Source: Clostridia bacterium
GTDB taxonomy: Bacteria; Bacillota; Peptococcia; DRI-13; SM3-B62
Length of the DNA stretch: 64,000 nucleotides
Direction: 5' to 3'
Assembly: GCA_018432615.1 (NCBI GenBank)
Contig: JAHDSQ010000012.1
Location: 159,949-223,948 of the forward strand
Shown: positions 43,813-52,177 of the stretch, piece by piece
How positions within the stretch are numbered: the first letter of the stretch is position 1
Layout: each line of letters opens with the position of its first letter
Position numbers and translations under genes: made by a program
Notes under the pieces: generated by a model
Seen by the model: only the letters and a program-made list of their open reading frames with translations
Databases searched by the model: none
What the model was told of the DNA's origin: nothing

Positions 43813-44454
43813 TTAAAAGCGTACTAATAACGATTCAACGCTGTTTTTTGCCCGGTCTTGAAGATTGCATGTTTTATAGATCTGGCTCGCCTTTTTTTGA
43901 AGGTTTTCGTCTCCCGTAAGCAAATATGCCCGCCTGATATAGTCAATAGACAACAAGGGGTTCTTTTCCAGTTCCTCGGACAATAAAACATAATGATCGG
44001 CACGTTCTTGCAATGAATCAATAAAACCGCAAAAGTGTCTGGCAAAATCATCATCATATTCTACATATTCCGTCCTGATAAAATCCGAAGGTATTGATAT
44101 TTTGCCCGTTTTGATTATGATGGTCTCTTTCCCGTAAGCATGCATAAGCCCTAACTCATAGAAAATATTAGCCATTGTCTGGTACGGCATGTCTTCATAA
44201 ATAATTGCCACTCCTATTGGGACGCTGATGATAAGCTGCCATATTTTGAATAAGTAATCCCTCCCGGTCGTGATACTGTCGGCATCTATACAGTCTATAC
44301 CATTCTCATCTAAAATCCTTTCCACTTCACTTCTAACCTGCTTGGCAACTTGAGGGATAGGCTGCCCAAGTTTTGTCATCAGAAAACATGTTCGAGGCCG
44401 ATGCTTGATTGTCGTACTATATACATCACCGTCACTGGGATGATAATATATCAT
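43813..44454 (-). CDS. TIR-like / nucleotide-binding domain protein
   Basis: 213 residues. Residues 20-135 form an alternating alpha/beta domain: RTCFLMTKLG, IDCIDADSITTGRDY, VGVAIIYEDMPYQTM-like strand, and NIFYELGLMHAYGKETIII. The last segment, with a glutamate in the N-x-x-x-E-L-G context, is the signature of predicted TIR-like and nucleoside-deoxyribosyltransferase-like proteins. The C-terminal 75 residues are helical and unrecognised. Such proteins often act as NAD-cleaving or nucleotide-sensing parts of immune systems, but that is inference here. The ATG overlaps the stop of the upstream small gene as ATGA. Confidence 0.65.
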   Translation of the reverse strand: MIYYHPSDGDVYSTTIKHRPRTCFLMTKLGQPIPQVAKQVRSEVERILDENGIDCIDADSITTGRDYLFKIWQLIISVPIGVAIIYEDMPYQTMANIFYELGLMHAYGKETIIIKTGKISIPSDFIRTEYVEYDDDFARHFCGFIDSLQERADHYVLLSEELEKNPLLSIDYIRRAYLLTGDENLQKKASQIYKTCNLQDRAKNSVESLLVRF

Positions 44455-44612
44455 TTATTCATATCCCCCGCTGATTTTCTGGCAATAGGCACATCTTTAT
44501 AAGGTCCCTCACTCTTCTTGTGCCCGATGATCTTTCCCTCATCACGGTCTATCTTTACATAATGGCCTGATTTTGGATTCCTGACCTGCACAATATCTTT
44601 CTTTTTGCTCAT
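44451..44612 (-). CDS. Small basic protein paired with the TIR-like gene
   Basis: 53 residues, opening MSKKKDIVQVRNPKSGHYVK and continuing with an IDRDEG turn and HKKSEGPYKDVP. GGGAG lies 10 nt before the ATG at 44612, and the gene ends in a 4-nt overlap with the TIR-like gene, so it is very probably translated. The sequence is polar and highly charged with no membrane helix. I do not know a function; it has the look of a small widespread conserved protein whose core is a short beta-rich repeat. Confidence 0.7.
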   Translation of the reverse strand: MSKKKDIVQVRNPKSGHYVKIDRDEGKIIGHKKSEGPYKDVPIARKSAGDMNK

Positions 44613-44648
44613 AACATTCAATCTCCCAGATACAGTTCATTTACTAGT

Positions 44649-44678
44649 ATTATATTCTATTACACCAGTAATAACCAA
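44649..44678 (-). promoter_or_regulatory. Promoter of the small-protein/TIR pair with an operator-like repeat
   Basis: On the minus strand TTGGTT (44678-44673) and TATAAT (44654-44649) are separated by 18 bp. The spacer contains ATTAC-4 nt-GTAAT (44659-44672), a small inverted repeat suited to a repressor. Confidence 0.55.
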
Positions 44679-44763
44679 GCCAAAATAACTTTTATTAATT
44701 TCTCCGCATTAATTTACCTCCTGCAAAATATAAAGTAGAAAAAGATATTATGGAGGTATTCTA

Positions 44764-45315
44764 ATGAGTGATATCAATTACGAATCTCATCAGCGGGAAA
44801 AATACGCAGACCCTTCCCCTTATCCTGAAATCAAGGTTGTTAGTCCAAATCCATACTACGCTGAATTATTAATGGACGATTACGCAGGGGTGGTCAGTGA
44901 GTTTACCGCAATAAGTCAATATCTATATCATTATTTTCATTTCAAGGTTTTTGATAAAGACCTGGGAGAATTACTTGAGAATGTTTCAATCAATGAAATG
45001 CTACACATGGAAATACTTGCGGATACAATAAAGATGTTGGGCGGCGACCCTATTATCAGGGGTTCCTTCAGCACATACGGCAACTACTGGAACGGCAGCT
45101 TTATTTACTACGGTACCAACCTTTGCGAAAGGCTTAAGGCAGATATTGATGCCGAATATAAAGCTATTGAGGCATATCAGAAGCACATATACTACATTAA
45201 TGATCCAAACGTTCGTCAAATCCTACAACGCATCATACTTGACGAAAAGGTTCATATCCGCCTTTTTAATCAGGCCCTTCGTAAATTCTGCAATTATGAA
45301 TACAGGCCCCTCTGA
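44764..45315 (+). CDS. Ferritin-like / di-metal four-helix protein
   Basis: 183 residues. Metal-ligand patterns of a ferritin-like bundle are present: EFTAISQY (helix 1), NEMLHMEIL (ExxH, helix 2), EYKAIEAYQKH (helix 3) and DEKVHIRLF (ExxH, helix 4). The N-terminal 45 residues (YADPSPYPEIKVVSPNPYYAELL) are an extension outside the bundle. Related clostridial proteins are rubrerythrin- or manganese-catalase-like and deal with oxidants or metal storage; some spore-coat proteins share this form. ATG 44764 follows GGAGGT. It is convergent with the ABC-F gene and overlaps it by 22 nt. Confidence 0.8.
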   Translation: MSDINYESHQREKYADPSPYPEIKVVSPNPYYAELLMDDYAGVVSEFTAISQYLYHYFHFKVFDKDLGELLENVSINEMLHMEILADTIKMLGGDPIIRGSFSTYGNYWNGSFIYYGTNLCERLKADIDAEYKAIEAYQKHIYYINDPNVRQILQRIILDEKVHIRLFNQALRKFCNYEYRPL

Positions 45316-46928
45316 AGACGCTTGAGAGTCATCCGGTATTCCTCCTCCAGCCTTTCTTTTTCTGACTCAGGTGCTGAAGAAATTCTCGTTACTATCTCTG
45401 CCATCCTCATTTGTACTATCATCCGCTCTGTTTCTTCATTATCTGCCATTGATGATCTTTGCCTGCTTGCCAAATAATCCCTGAGAGTTCCGGTAAACTC
45501 AATTATTCTTTGATTCTCAACAACAAGCAGTTTGTCGGCCACCGAGTTTACAAAGGCACTATCATGGGAGACAAAAAGAACCGTCCCTTCGTAGTCACAC
45601 AGGACATTTTCCAACGCCTCTATGGACTTCATGTCAAGATAATTCGTTGGTTCATCTAAAAGCAGAACATTTGCATTAGAGACAAACAGCTTGGCAAAAG
45701 AAACCTTTATTCTTTCTCCACCGCTTAACATTCCAACATTCTTAAAAACATCATCTCCTGCAATTAGCAGTCTGGCTAGTATTGTGCGGACTACAGTCTG
45801 TGATTGCACACTATCTTTCATCACATTTTCCAAAACTGATTTGTTATATTCAAGGTTCTCAAAGCCCTGGTGAAAATAGCCAATCCTGGCCCTGGGCACG
45901 ACAAAAATATCTTCCCTTGGCTCATCGCTAATCAAGTTCAATAAAGTTGTCTTACCTGTTCCGTTCTCACCCCAGAGAACCGTTTTTGACCCGTTATACA
46001 CCATAAATTTCGCTTCATCAAACAGTTTCTTACTGCCGTAGCTGAAAGATAATTTTTCAGCGGAAATAACGATCTTATTTTTTGGCGGATTGGTCAAGGA
46101 AAAATCCAGCTTAATACCGAATTCCTCCCGCGGCCTCTCTTTAACTTCCAGTTTTTCCAGACGGGTCTTCAGGCTGTTAGCAGCATTATTAATTTTCTCC
46201 TGTTTCTCAGTCGCTTCTCGTTTATGAAGTCTGGCCTCGGAATTACCCATTCTCCGGGGGGCTTTTCTGACGGTTTTGGCTCTGTTTTGCCTGTTTCTTA
46301 TCCCTTCTTCCAGTTTGGTCTTTTCCGAAACATAATTTCTATACTCCTGCTCTGCACGTTGCTGCTCCATTTCATTTTGTGTTTTATAGAAGGAATATCC
46401 GGCGTTATAAAGGTTAAGGCTACCCTCCTTGATTATTAAGGTTTTATTACACAGGCAGTCCAATAAATCTCTGTCATGGCTAATCAGTATAAAAGACTCT
46501 GTCTTTGAAATCTTTTGTTTAAGAAGCTCAATTCCTTTGTAATCAAGATTAGCCGTAGGTTCATCAGCTAATAACAACAATTTCTCCTTGCTTAGGGCAT
46601 TAGCAATCTTAATTCTTGTTTCTTCTCCCCCGCTGAATACTTTCTGATGTTGTTTGTCAGACAGGTTAAATTCCTTTAAAGCCTTAGGATTTGCTTTCAT
46701 TTCTTCTTGAGAAAATTGACGAATATAGGACAGGTCACAATACTGTTTGACAAACCCTTCGTCTGGCTCAATTTCCTTTGCTAAAATATTCAGCAAGGTT
46801 GTTTTACCTGAACCGTTTTTTCCTATCAAACCTATCTTGTCTCCCTTATAGACCTTGAAATCCTCGAACCCGATTATCAGCCTATCACCGTAGTATTTTT
46901 TTATATTTCCAGCCTCTAAAAGCAACAT
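45294..46928 (-). CDS. ABC-F protein, probable ribosomal protection / antibiotic resistance type
   Basis: 544 residues with two ABC domains and no membrane segments. Domain 1 has GLIGKNGSGKTTLLN, FSGGEETRIKIA and LLADEPTANLD; domain 2 has LWGENGTGKTTLLN, LSGGERIKVSFAKLF and LLLDEPTNYLD. The long inter-domain linker (about 190-280, with RRMGNSEARLHKREATEKQEK) reaches the ribosome in this family. The form resembles the Vga/Lsa/CplR group that displaces lincosamides, streptogramin A and pleuromutilins. Substrate is not predictable. GAGGAGAG lies 7-9 nt before the ATG. A leader with a short ORF and inverted repeats precedes it. Confidence 0.88.
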   Translation of the reverse strand: MLLLEAGNIKKYYGDRLIIGFEDFKVYKGDKIGLIGKNGSGKTTLLNILAKEIEPDEGFVKQYCDLSYIRQFSQEEMKANPKALKEFNLSDKQHQKVFSGGEETRIKIANALSKEKLLLLADEPTANLDYKGIELLKQKISKTESFILISHDRDLLDCLCNKTLIIKEGSLNLYNAGYSFYKTQNEMEQQRAEQEYRNYVSEKTKLEEGIRNRQNRAKTVRKAPRRMGNSEARLHKREATEKQEKINNAANSLKTRLEKLEVKERPREEFGIKLDFSLTNPPKNKIVISAEKLSFSYGSKKLFDEAKFMVYNGSKTVLWGENGTGKTTLLNLISDEPREDIFVVPRARIGYFHQGFENLEYNKSVLENVMKDSVQSQTVVRTILARLLIAGDDVFKNVGMLSGGERIKVSFAKLFVSNANVLLLDEPTNYLDMKSIEALENVLCDYEGTVLFVSHDSAFVNSVADKLLVVENQRIIEFTGTLRDYLASRQRSSMADNEETERMIVQMRMAEIVTRISSAPESEKERLEEEYRMTLKRLQRGLYS

Positions 46929-47027
46929 AAAAAAATCTCTCCTCTCACATCAAGTAATGTGCCGGAAAGACTCAAAAACAGGCGCAGATAGATATATCAC
47001 TAGCATTACCCATTGCCATTATCTTTT

Positions 47028-47096
47028 GCTAATCCAGCACAATCAAGAGTACCACTGTACCCCTGCCAAAAACCAAATTGTTTTTGCTGAATTAGC
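47028..47096 (-). promoter_or_regulatory. Leader inverted repeats upstream of the ABC-F gene
   Basis: TGCTGAATTAGC (47085-47096) pairs with GCTAATCCAGCA (47028-47039) at 11 of 12 positions around a 45-nt loop. A second repeat, CAAAAAC/GTTTTTG (47067-47073, 47080-47086), overlaps the first by 2 nt, so the two compete. Leaders of this kind control many antibiotic-resistance ABC-F genes by attenuation. I see no clean terminator T-run, so the mechanism is open. The rest of 46929-47201 holds no other feature I can name. Confidence 0.45.
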
Positions 47097-47130
47097 CAAT
47101 CCTCATCGATAAAATACCTTGCCCTTTCAT
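47092..47130 (-). CDS. Possible leader peptide of the ABC-F gene
   Basis: A 12-codon ORF, MKGQGILSMRIG, starting at ATG 47130. Its stop codon lies inside the 5' arm of the leader inverted repeat, so ribosome position could change folding. The ribosome binding site is weak, so translation is not certain. Confidence 0.3.
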   Translation of the reverse strand: MKGQGILSMRIG

Positions 47131-47201
47131 AATATGGCTCTATTCTACCTCAATAATCCTCAGAAATCAAATGGTACGTCATCACAAATATTGCTTTATC
47201 T

Positions 47202-49670
47202 CTACAATCTCCACACCTTAATATTAAACTTTGAGTAATTCTCTGCACAATCTGCTATATCTATTCCTATATTATTAAGACCCATTGCTAAGGTAGCAAT
47301 AACTGTTTTATCTGTAGGTAAAGCACTCCACGCACCGCCATTTATTCGGTAACGTAAATTAGTCATATTGTCATTACCGTCAATCAATATGCTTATATTA
47401 TCATTGCTTGTTGCCCTTGCTTCCCCAAGAACGCTTACCCTGACATTTGGAGGCGTTTTATCTACAGCGACCCTCAACGTCTTTACAACTCCACCTACCC
47501 CTATAGAATTAACCTGCCTGACTTTTATCACATGAATTCCTTCAAAGCCCAGACATATTTCTAAAGGCTCTTGCTTATCAAAAGCCGGTCCATAATCTGC
47601 TCCATTAATTGCTACTTGATAACTATTGCAATCTATTTCCGACATATCTATGACTATAGAGCCGGTATTACTAAAATATACGTTGTTTCCATTTACTACT
47701 CCCTGACTCATAGCTTTGCCTGTCTCTGCTGTTACAATTGAATTAATAACAGGTTCTTCAGGTTTTTCAGCTGAGTTTTGATAATAAACCCTGCCACTGG
47801 CAATTCCCGCATTGTTGTCAGTATCGTACACCCTAAACTGTACAACTACACTTCCGCTTGATAGTAACCCATGCTCAATTTCCATGTTAAGTATTCCACT
47901 GGTTGAGGAATACATCTCCCTGGGTGTCCATTCTCCATTGTTGATAGAGTATGAATATCTCAGCATTTCCGGCGCTGTTCTGTTGTCTGCTGCGATTAAC
48001 TCTACAGCAATCATTGAACTGGATATTACGTCTTTTCCGTTGTTTAATTTTAAACTGACGACAGGAGCTACAGTATCCGCTGCTAAAGTTTGAACTCCTT
48101 TAATTGACGAATAATCACTCCATTCATTAGACAAATTCCTTGATCTAACTCTGTAATAGTATGTTGTCTTAGCCGCTAATCCAGTGTCTATACATGTATT
48201 TTCTTCTCCTATGTAAACACTATTCCAGTCAGAGCCGCTAGGGTTACCGCTCATGCTTCTCTCTACTTCATATACAGTTCCTTCTCCGTTATTACTAGTG
48301 TCAAAACTGATTTGTACTTGTGTTGAGTCTACACTTGGTATCTCAGGCGTTCCCGGGATTGCCGGAAGCGTGTAGACTAATATCGGATTAGTACTTACTG
48401 TTCTTGTCCCGTCTGTCGTGGTATTCTGCACGTAGTACCCAGTGCTAGGTACCAGGTTATCCGCAGTAATATCATAATTTGTACCTGTATATTGACTATT
48501 ATTTGTTACTACCTCTTTAACAGTTGTTTCCATATCATCATTTAAAGAAAACTTTGTATATGTCCTTGAAAGATTCGTATTCTGTCCTTGTGCAAACCGC
48601 ATGGTTAATGATGTTATTGTTTTACCTATTAAAGATAACTGCTGTTTTTGTATATGATCTACATACGAGTAGCTTAAATAGTAATTCGACCCACTATACA
48701 TGCCACCGAACACTATAAATCTACCATCGGGTTCATTAAGCTTTCCTATCACCCGCATATTATATTCAGTTTGACTCCAGTTATACAAACTTATATAATT
48801 TCCTATTACCAAACATCTATATGTATCACTGTCATATGAATAATTTGCCACCGCCGCTACTCCCGATCCTCTCCATATAGAATGAGCATTATAATAATTA
48901 CCAAGACTCACTGAAACTTCTAAGTTCGGCATAAAACCGTACCCCGGATAGCTCGAATTGCTTGAATAAGTTGTTCCTTGATTAAATCCCCATGTCCCTG
49001 CGTTATTATCCCAATATATTGTATCTGTATAGTAATCATCAAAATCATCATAGACGTCGACCCTTTGCCCCCTAAAACCTGTTCCATTGTTCCACACGTA
49101 TCCCATGTAATACGGCAACCCAGTAGCTACAGTCGTTTTAGTGAAACTTCCTCCATAATTGTGATATACATAATAGCCATTAGGTTGCTGTTTATTGTAT
49201 CCTATAGCAACTCTACCATCGCTACTAACCTTCAAAGCCGCATAGGTTACTTGATTATCCACATCTGTTCTAGAAAACGTTACCCCATCTCCAGATTCTC
49301 CATAGCGTAAATAGCTGCCCCAGTAATAATCCACAAGATAAAACGTTCCGTTTATGTATCTCATTGCATGCCTAAGATAATCTACCCTTACCCCTCCCAT
49401 GTTTACATACTGAGGACTGCTCCATGTTTGTGTTGATTGGTTAAATTTAATTTGCTTTAATGCATATCCAGACGCCTGTGTTGTATAAAATAGATAAATA
49501 TTATTTTCATCGTCAGCGTAAACGTACCCTGCATATATTGCCTCATTACCAGCAGTAGGTATTATGTTCCAATTGATACTAGGATTAAAACTATTATACG
49601 CTTGTGCGGGCATACACCATAATAACAAAAGTATTACACTAATTACTATCGCACTTATCTTCTTCTTCAT
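47202..49670 (-). CDS. Large exported protein with fibronectin III and C-terminal repeat module
   Basis: 822 residues from ATG 49670 (GAGGAG 8 nt upstream; GTG 49679 overlaps that site). A signal peptide ends near AQA (residue 25). Residues 30-380 are rich in Tyr, Gly, Asn and Trp with repeated short blocks like a beta-propeller. A fibronectin III domain follows (about 440-530: PGTPEIPSVDSTQVQISFD to YYYRVRSRN). Two copies of a module with the pattern YSYSINNGEW or RYRINGGAWS, followed by a conserved Trp-rich end (KVWRL), end the protein. The same C-terminal module is in the three neighbours. Probably a surface or pilus-linked protein; function unknown. Confidence 0.75.
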   Translation of the reverse strand: MKKKISAIVISVILLLLWCMPAQAYNSFNPSINWNIIPTAGNEAIYAGYVYADDENNIYLFYTTQASGYALKQIKFNQSTQTWSSPQYVNMGGVRVDYLRHAMRYINGTFYLVDYYWGSYLRYGESGDGVTFSRTDVDNQVTYAALKVSSDGRVAIGYNKQQPNGYYVYHNYGGSFTKTTVATGLPYYMGYVWNNGTGFRGQRVDVYDDFDDYYTDTIYWDNNAGTWGFNQGTTYSSNSSYPGYGFMPNLEVSVSLGNYYNAHSIWRGSGVAAVANYSYDSDTYRCLVIGNYISLYNWSQTEYNMRVIGKLNEPDGRFIVFGGMYSGSNYYLSYSYVDHIQKQQLSLIGKTITSLTMRFAQGQNTNLSRTYTKFSLNDDMETTVKEVVTNNSQYTGTNYDITADNLVPSTGYYVQNTTTDGTRTVSTNPILVYTLPAIPGTPEIPSVDSTQVQISFDTSNNGEGTVYEVERSMSGNPSGSDWNSVYIGEENTCIDTGLAAKTTYYYRVRSRNLSNEWSDYSSIKGVQTLAADTVAPVVSLKLNNGKDVISSSMIAVELIAADNRTAPEMLRYSYSINNGEWTPREMYSSTSGILNMEIEHGLLSSGSVVVQFRVYDTDNNAGIASGRVYYQNSAEKPEEPVINSIVTAETGKAMSQGVVNGNNVYFSNTGSIVIDMSEIDCNSYQVAINGADYGPAFDKQEPLEICLGFEGIHVIKVRQVNSIGVGGVVKTLRVAVDKTPPNVRVSVLGEARATSNDNISILIDGNDNMTNLRYRINGGAWSALPTDKTVIATLAMGLNNIGIDIADCAENYSKFNIKVWRL

Positions 49671-49697
49671 GTTTAACACTCCTCGAATTGCTTTTGT

Positions 49698-50891
49698 TTA
49701 TAACTTCCAGACATTTAAACTCGCTTGCTTGGATTCTACTTCTGCTTCGTTCCTTACTTTTACGAAAATAAAATTAATGCCTGAAAAGCTGATAGGAATT
49801 GTCACAATATCATTACCGCCGCCCGACAACTCCTGCCATGTTGACCATTCTCCTGTATTGATACGATATGAATATTCCATGTTATCTAAATCTTCCCCAT
49901 AATCATCAGTGTAAGTTAGCATTACAGGAAAATGCATTCCAGATGTACAAGTAGCCATAGCAGGCGACTGTACTGTTACTTCAGGTCTAACTAAATAGTT
50001 GAGAGTTTTTTCAGCTGCCATTTTAGCAGCTACAGCTGGCTCATATCCTTTGATAAAAGGCGTAAGAGCTGAAACCGCACTGTAAATTCCGTTTGCCTTT
50101 GCGTAACAGAATACATAAATTTCAGTGTCGTCAGGTATTTCCTCTGGAATATTCCACATTAAAGTTGATGAAGTAGTATCTATATAAGTACCATTTACAC
50201 TCCCATCCAACGAATAATACCAGTCATAAGTTATAGCCGATCCATCTGCTACTGTGCTTGAGGCAGACAAAGAAACAGAACCTTTATTATATGAACCTGC
50301 GGTAGGAGCGTTAATCGTTGGTTGCAACGGTTTATATTGATAAGTTATCTGAATATAGCTTTGTGATGGCTCATAATAAAAATGAGCTGAATCGTATGAA
50401 GTTACATCTAAAACGCTGCTGAAGCTAAAACTCGGCGATGAATTAGTAAAATAATTTGTCACATTGAAATTGTAAAAACACGGTGAGTAATAATTACTGC
50501 TTCCATTTGCCCACCAAGTATTACGAGTGCCAGTAAAATGTTTCGGACTCCAAAATGAAATACCTAAAAATGTTGCCGGATAATACTCATATTCCCAATG
50601 ATTATTTACCCATAGACCACCGTACATACGAAATGTTGCATTTGTAATAACAGTATTTGACGGCAAATTACAATTCCCGGAAAAGCCCACTGTCGGTCTC
50701 ACAAACACGTAATCGTCGGCATATTCGTAATAATAAGCTGATGCCCCATATCTATTAGTTCCGGAATCATAATCAAGACCTGAATAACTCATACTTGAAC
50801 CTGGTATTGTCATAGTTGCTGCGCTGGCCGTTATTCCGCTAAATAAAAATAGTATTAGAGTAATAAATACTGTCCTTTTTACCTTCCCCAT
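49698..50891 (-). CDS. Exported DNRLRE-like protein, paralogue 1
   Basis: 397 residues. A signal peptide ends near ASA (residue 24). Residues 25-185 are a beta-rich domain resembling the DNRLRE adhesive/structural module (an exposed strand pair closing with SYIQITYQY). An Ig-like domain beginning PTINAPTAGSYNKG follows at 191-280. A short alpha-helical linker (about 283-300, YEPAVAAKMAAEK) joins it to the C-terminal module with NMEYSYRINTGEWSTW (338-352) and the terminal LNVWKL. Gene order and architecture match paralogues 2 and 3. Function is unknown; adhesion or pilus decoration is likely. Confidence 0.75.
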   Translation of the reverse strand: MGKVKRTVFITLILFLFSGITASAATMTIPGSSMSYSGLDYDSGTNRYGASAYYYEYADDYVFVRPTVGFSGNCNLPSNTVITNATFRMYGGLWVNNHWEYEYYPATFLGISFWSPKHFTGTRNTWWANGSSNYYSPCFYNFNVTNYFTNSSPSFSFSSVLDVTSYDSAHFYYEPSQSYIQITYQYKPLQPTINAPTAGSYNKGSVSLSASSTVADGSAITYDWYYSLDGSVNGTYIDTTSSTLMWNIPEEIPDDTEIYVFCYAKANGIYSAVSALTPFIKGYEPAVAAKMAAEKTLNYLVRPEVTVQSPAMATCTSGMHFPVMLTYTDDYGEDLDNMEYSYRINTGEWSTWQELSGGGNDIVTIPISFSGINFIFVKVRNEAEVESKQASLNVWKL

Positions 50892-50921
50892 TTAAATTCT
50901 CCTCCTCTATAATGCACATCT

Positions 50922-52139
50922 TTACAATTTCCACATATTCAGTACTGCTGGTTCAGATATATGTCCCAATTCATTCTTCACCTTAACTTCTATTACGTTC
51001 AATCCCACCTGTAAAGGGATATCTATCATCATTTCTCCTGTATCATATAAACTGTTCCATTCGCCCCACATATCGTAATTAATACGATATGAATATTCCA
51101 TATTCTCTAATGTACCTATTTTGTTCGTATAAGATAATGCTGTTGTAATAGATGTGTCTTTTGTGGCTGTTGCCTTGCTAATAGCTGCTATTTTTACTGT
51201 TGGATTTCCTATGAACTCAATCATCTTATCAACTGATTCTTTAGCTTCTTCTGCAGCTATCTTAGCGGCTACAGCAGGGTCGTATGAATTATTAAAGGCT
51301 ATTGCTGAGGAATAAACGCTGCTGACTCCATTTGCAACAGCGTTACACCTTACATATATCTTTGCGTCTTCTTCTATTTCTTCAGATATCTCCCATTCAT
51401 AACCACTTGTTGAACTTCCTATATTAGTCCATCCCGTCGAACCATCTAAAGAATATTGCCAGTTATATGTTATCGTCCCTGACGTCACTGTACTTGTTGC
51501 AGCAAGGCTTACAGTCCCTCTGTTATTTGAATCAGCTAAAGGTGAATTTATTATTGGAGTGCTTGGTTTATATTCATAGTTAATAATTAATTGAGGTTTA
51601 TAAGTTGATCCATTCATGTATATACGAAAATCATTCTCCACAAAATTATCATTATAATGGTATACCTGAAAATTAGTACTCATTACATCCGATTTACTAC
51701 CACCGTCGAAGTTATTTAAATATGAAGTTACATCAAACTCATGCCAACCTATTGTAAGGTGTGATGTTATAAGTCTGTTAAAAAATATAGCCCCCGCCAC
51801 ACTGTGACCGTAATCATAATAACTGCCATCAGTGTAACCATAAACCCTAAGTTTAGCACTTATCACTTTTATTCCGGCAGGAACTGCTATATTATATCCT
51901 ATATCAACATGTGTCCTATAAGTAGTGCCATAATTATAATACGCATAAATATTTGCAGTACTACTATTTATGCAATCACTTGGATTTCCAGAAGACGTTC
52001 CATCACCGTAAAACCCCTGTTTTACAAAAGATGTTATGCCATAATTAGATGTCATGCCATATACCTCATTTGTACCTACTAATATGATTGATATTATCAA
52101 AAATAATATAACTGACACTTTTCTCTTGAATTTTTTCAT
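50922..52139 (-). CDS. Exported DNRLRE-like protein, paralogue 2
   Basis: 405 residues. Signal peptide (about 1-28), beta-rich DNRLRE-like domain (about 30-190, closing with PQLIINYEY), Ig-like domain from PIINSPLADSNNRG, helical linker YDPAVAAKIAAEEAKESV (286-303) and C-terminal module with NMEYSYRINYDMWGEW and terminal LNMWKL. It is the closest relative of the gene at 49698-50891: the two share linker and C-terminal module almost word for word. The ATG has GGGGG about 9 nt upstream. Confidence 0.75.
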   Translation of the reverse strand: MKKFKRKVSVILFLIISIILVGTNEVYGMTSNYGITSFVKQGFYGDGTSSGNPSDCINSSTANIYAYYNYGTTYRTHVDIGYNIAVPAGIKVISAKLRVYGYTDGSYYDYGHSVAGAIFFNRLITSHLTIGWHEFDVTSYLNNFDGGSKSDVMSTNFQVYHYNDNFVENDFRIYMNGSTYKPQLIINYEYKPSTPIINSPLADSNNRGTVSLAATSTVTSGTITYNWQYSLDGSTGWTNIGSSTSGYEWEISEEIEEDAKIYVRCNAVANGVSSVYSSAIAFNNSYDPAVAAKIAAEEAKESVDKMIEFIGNPTVKIAAISKATATKDTSITTALSYTNKIGTLENMEYSYRINYDMWGEWNSLYDTGEMMIDIPLQVGLNVIEVKVKNELGHISEPAVLNMWKL

Positions 52140-52177
52140 TTGTTATCAACCCCCTTTTTCACATTGAGCCTATAACC

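Noticed and set aside
47001..47100. Possible c-di-GMP riboswitch ahead of the ABC-F gene
   Set aside because: The inverted repeats do not include the conserved GEMM core elements, so only a generic leader structure is claimed.
49564..49902. Forward open frame across the boundary of two exported-protein genes
   Set aside because: It is antisense to two signal-peptide-bearing genes whose starts and ribosome binding sites fit; the translation is hydrophobic noise.
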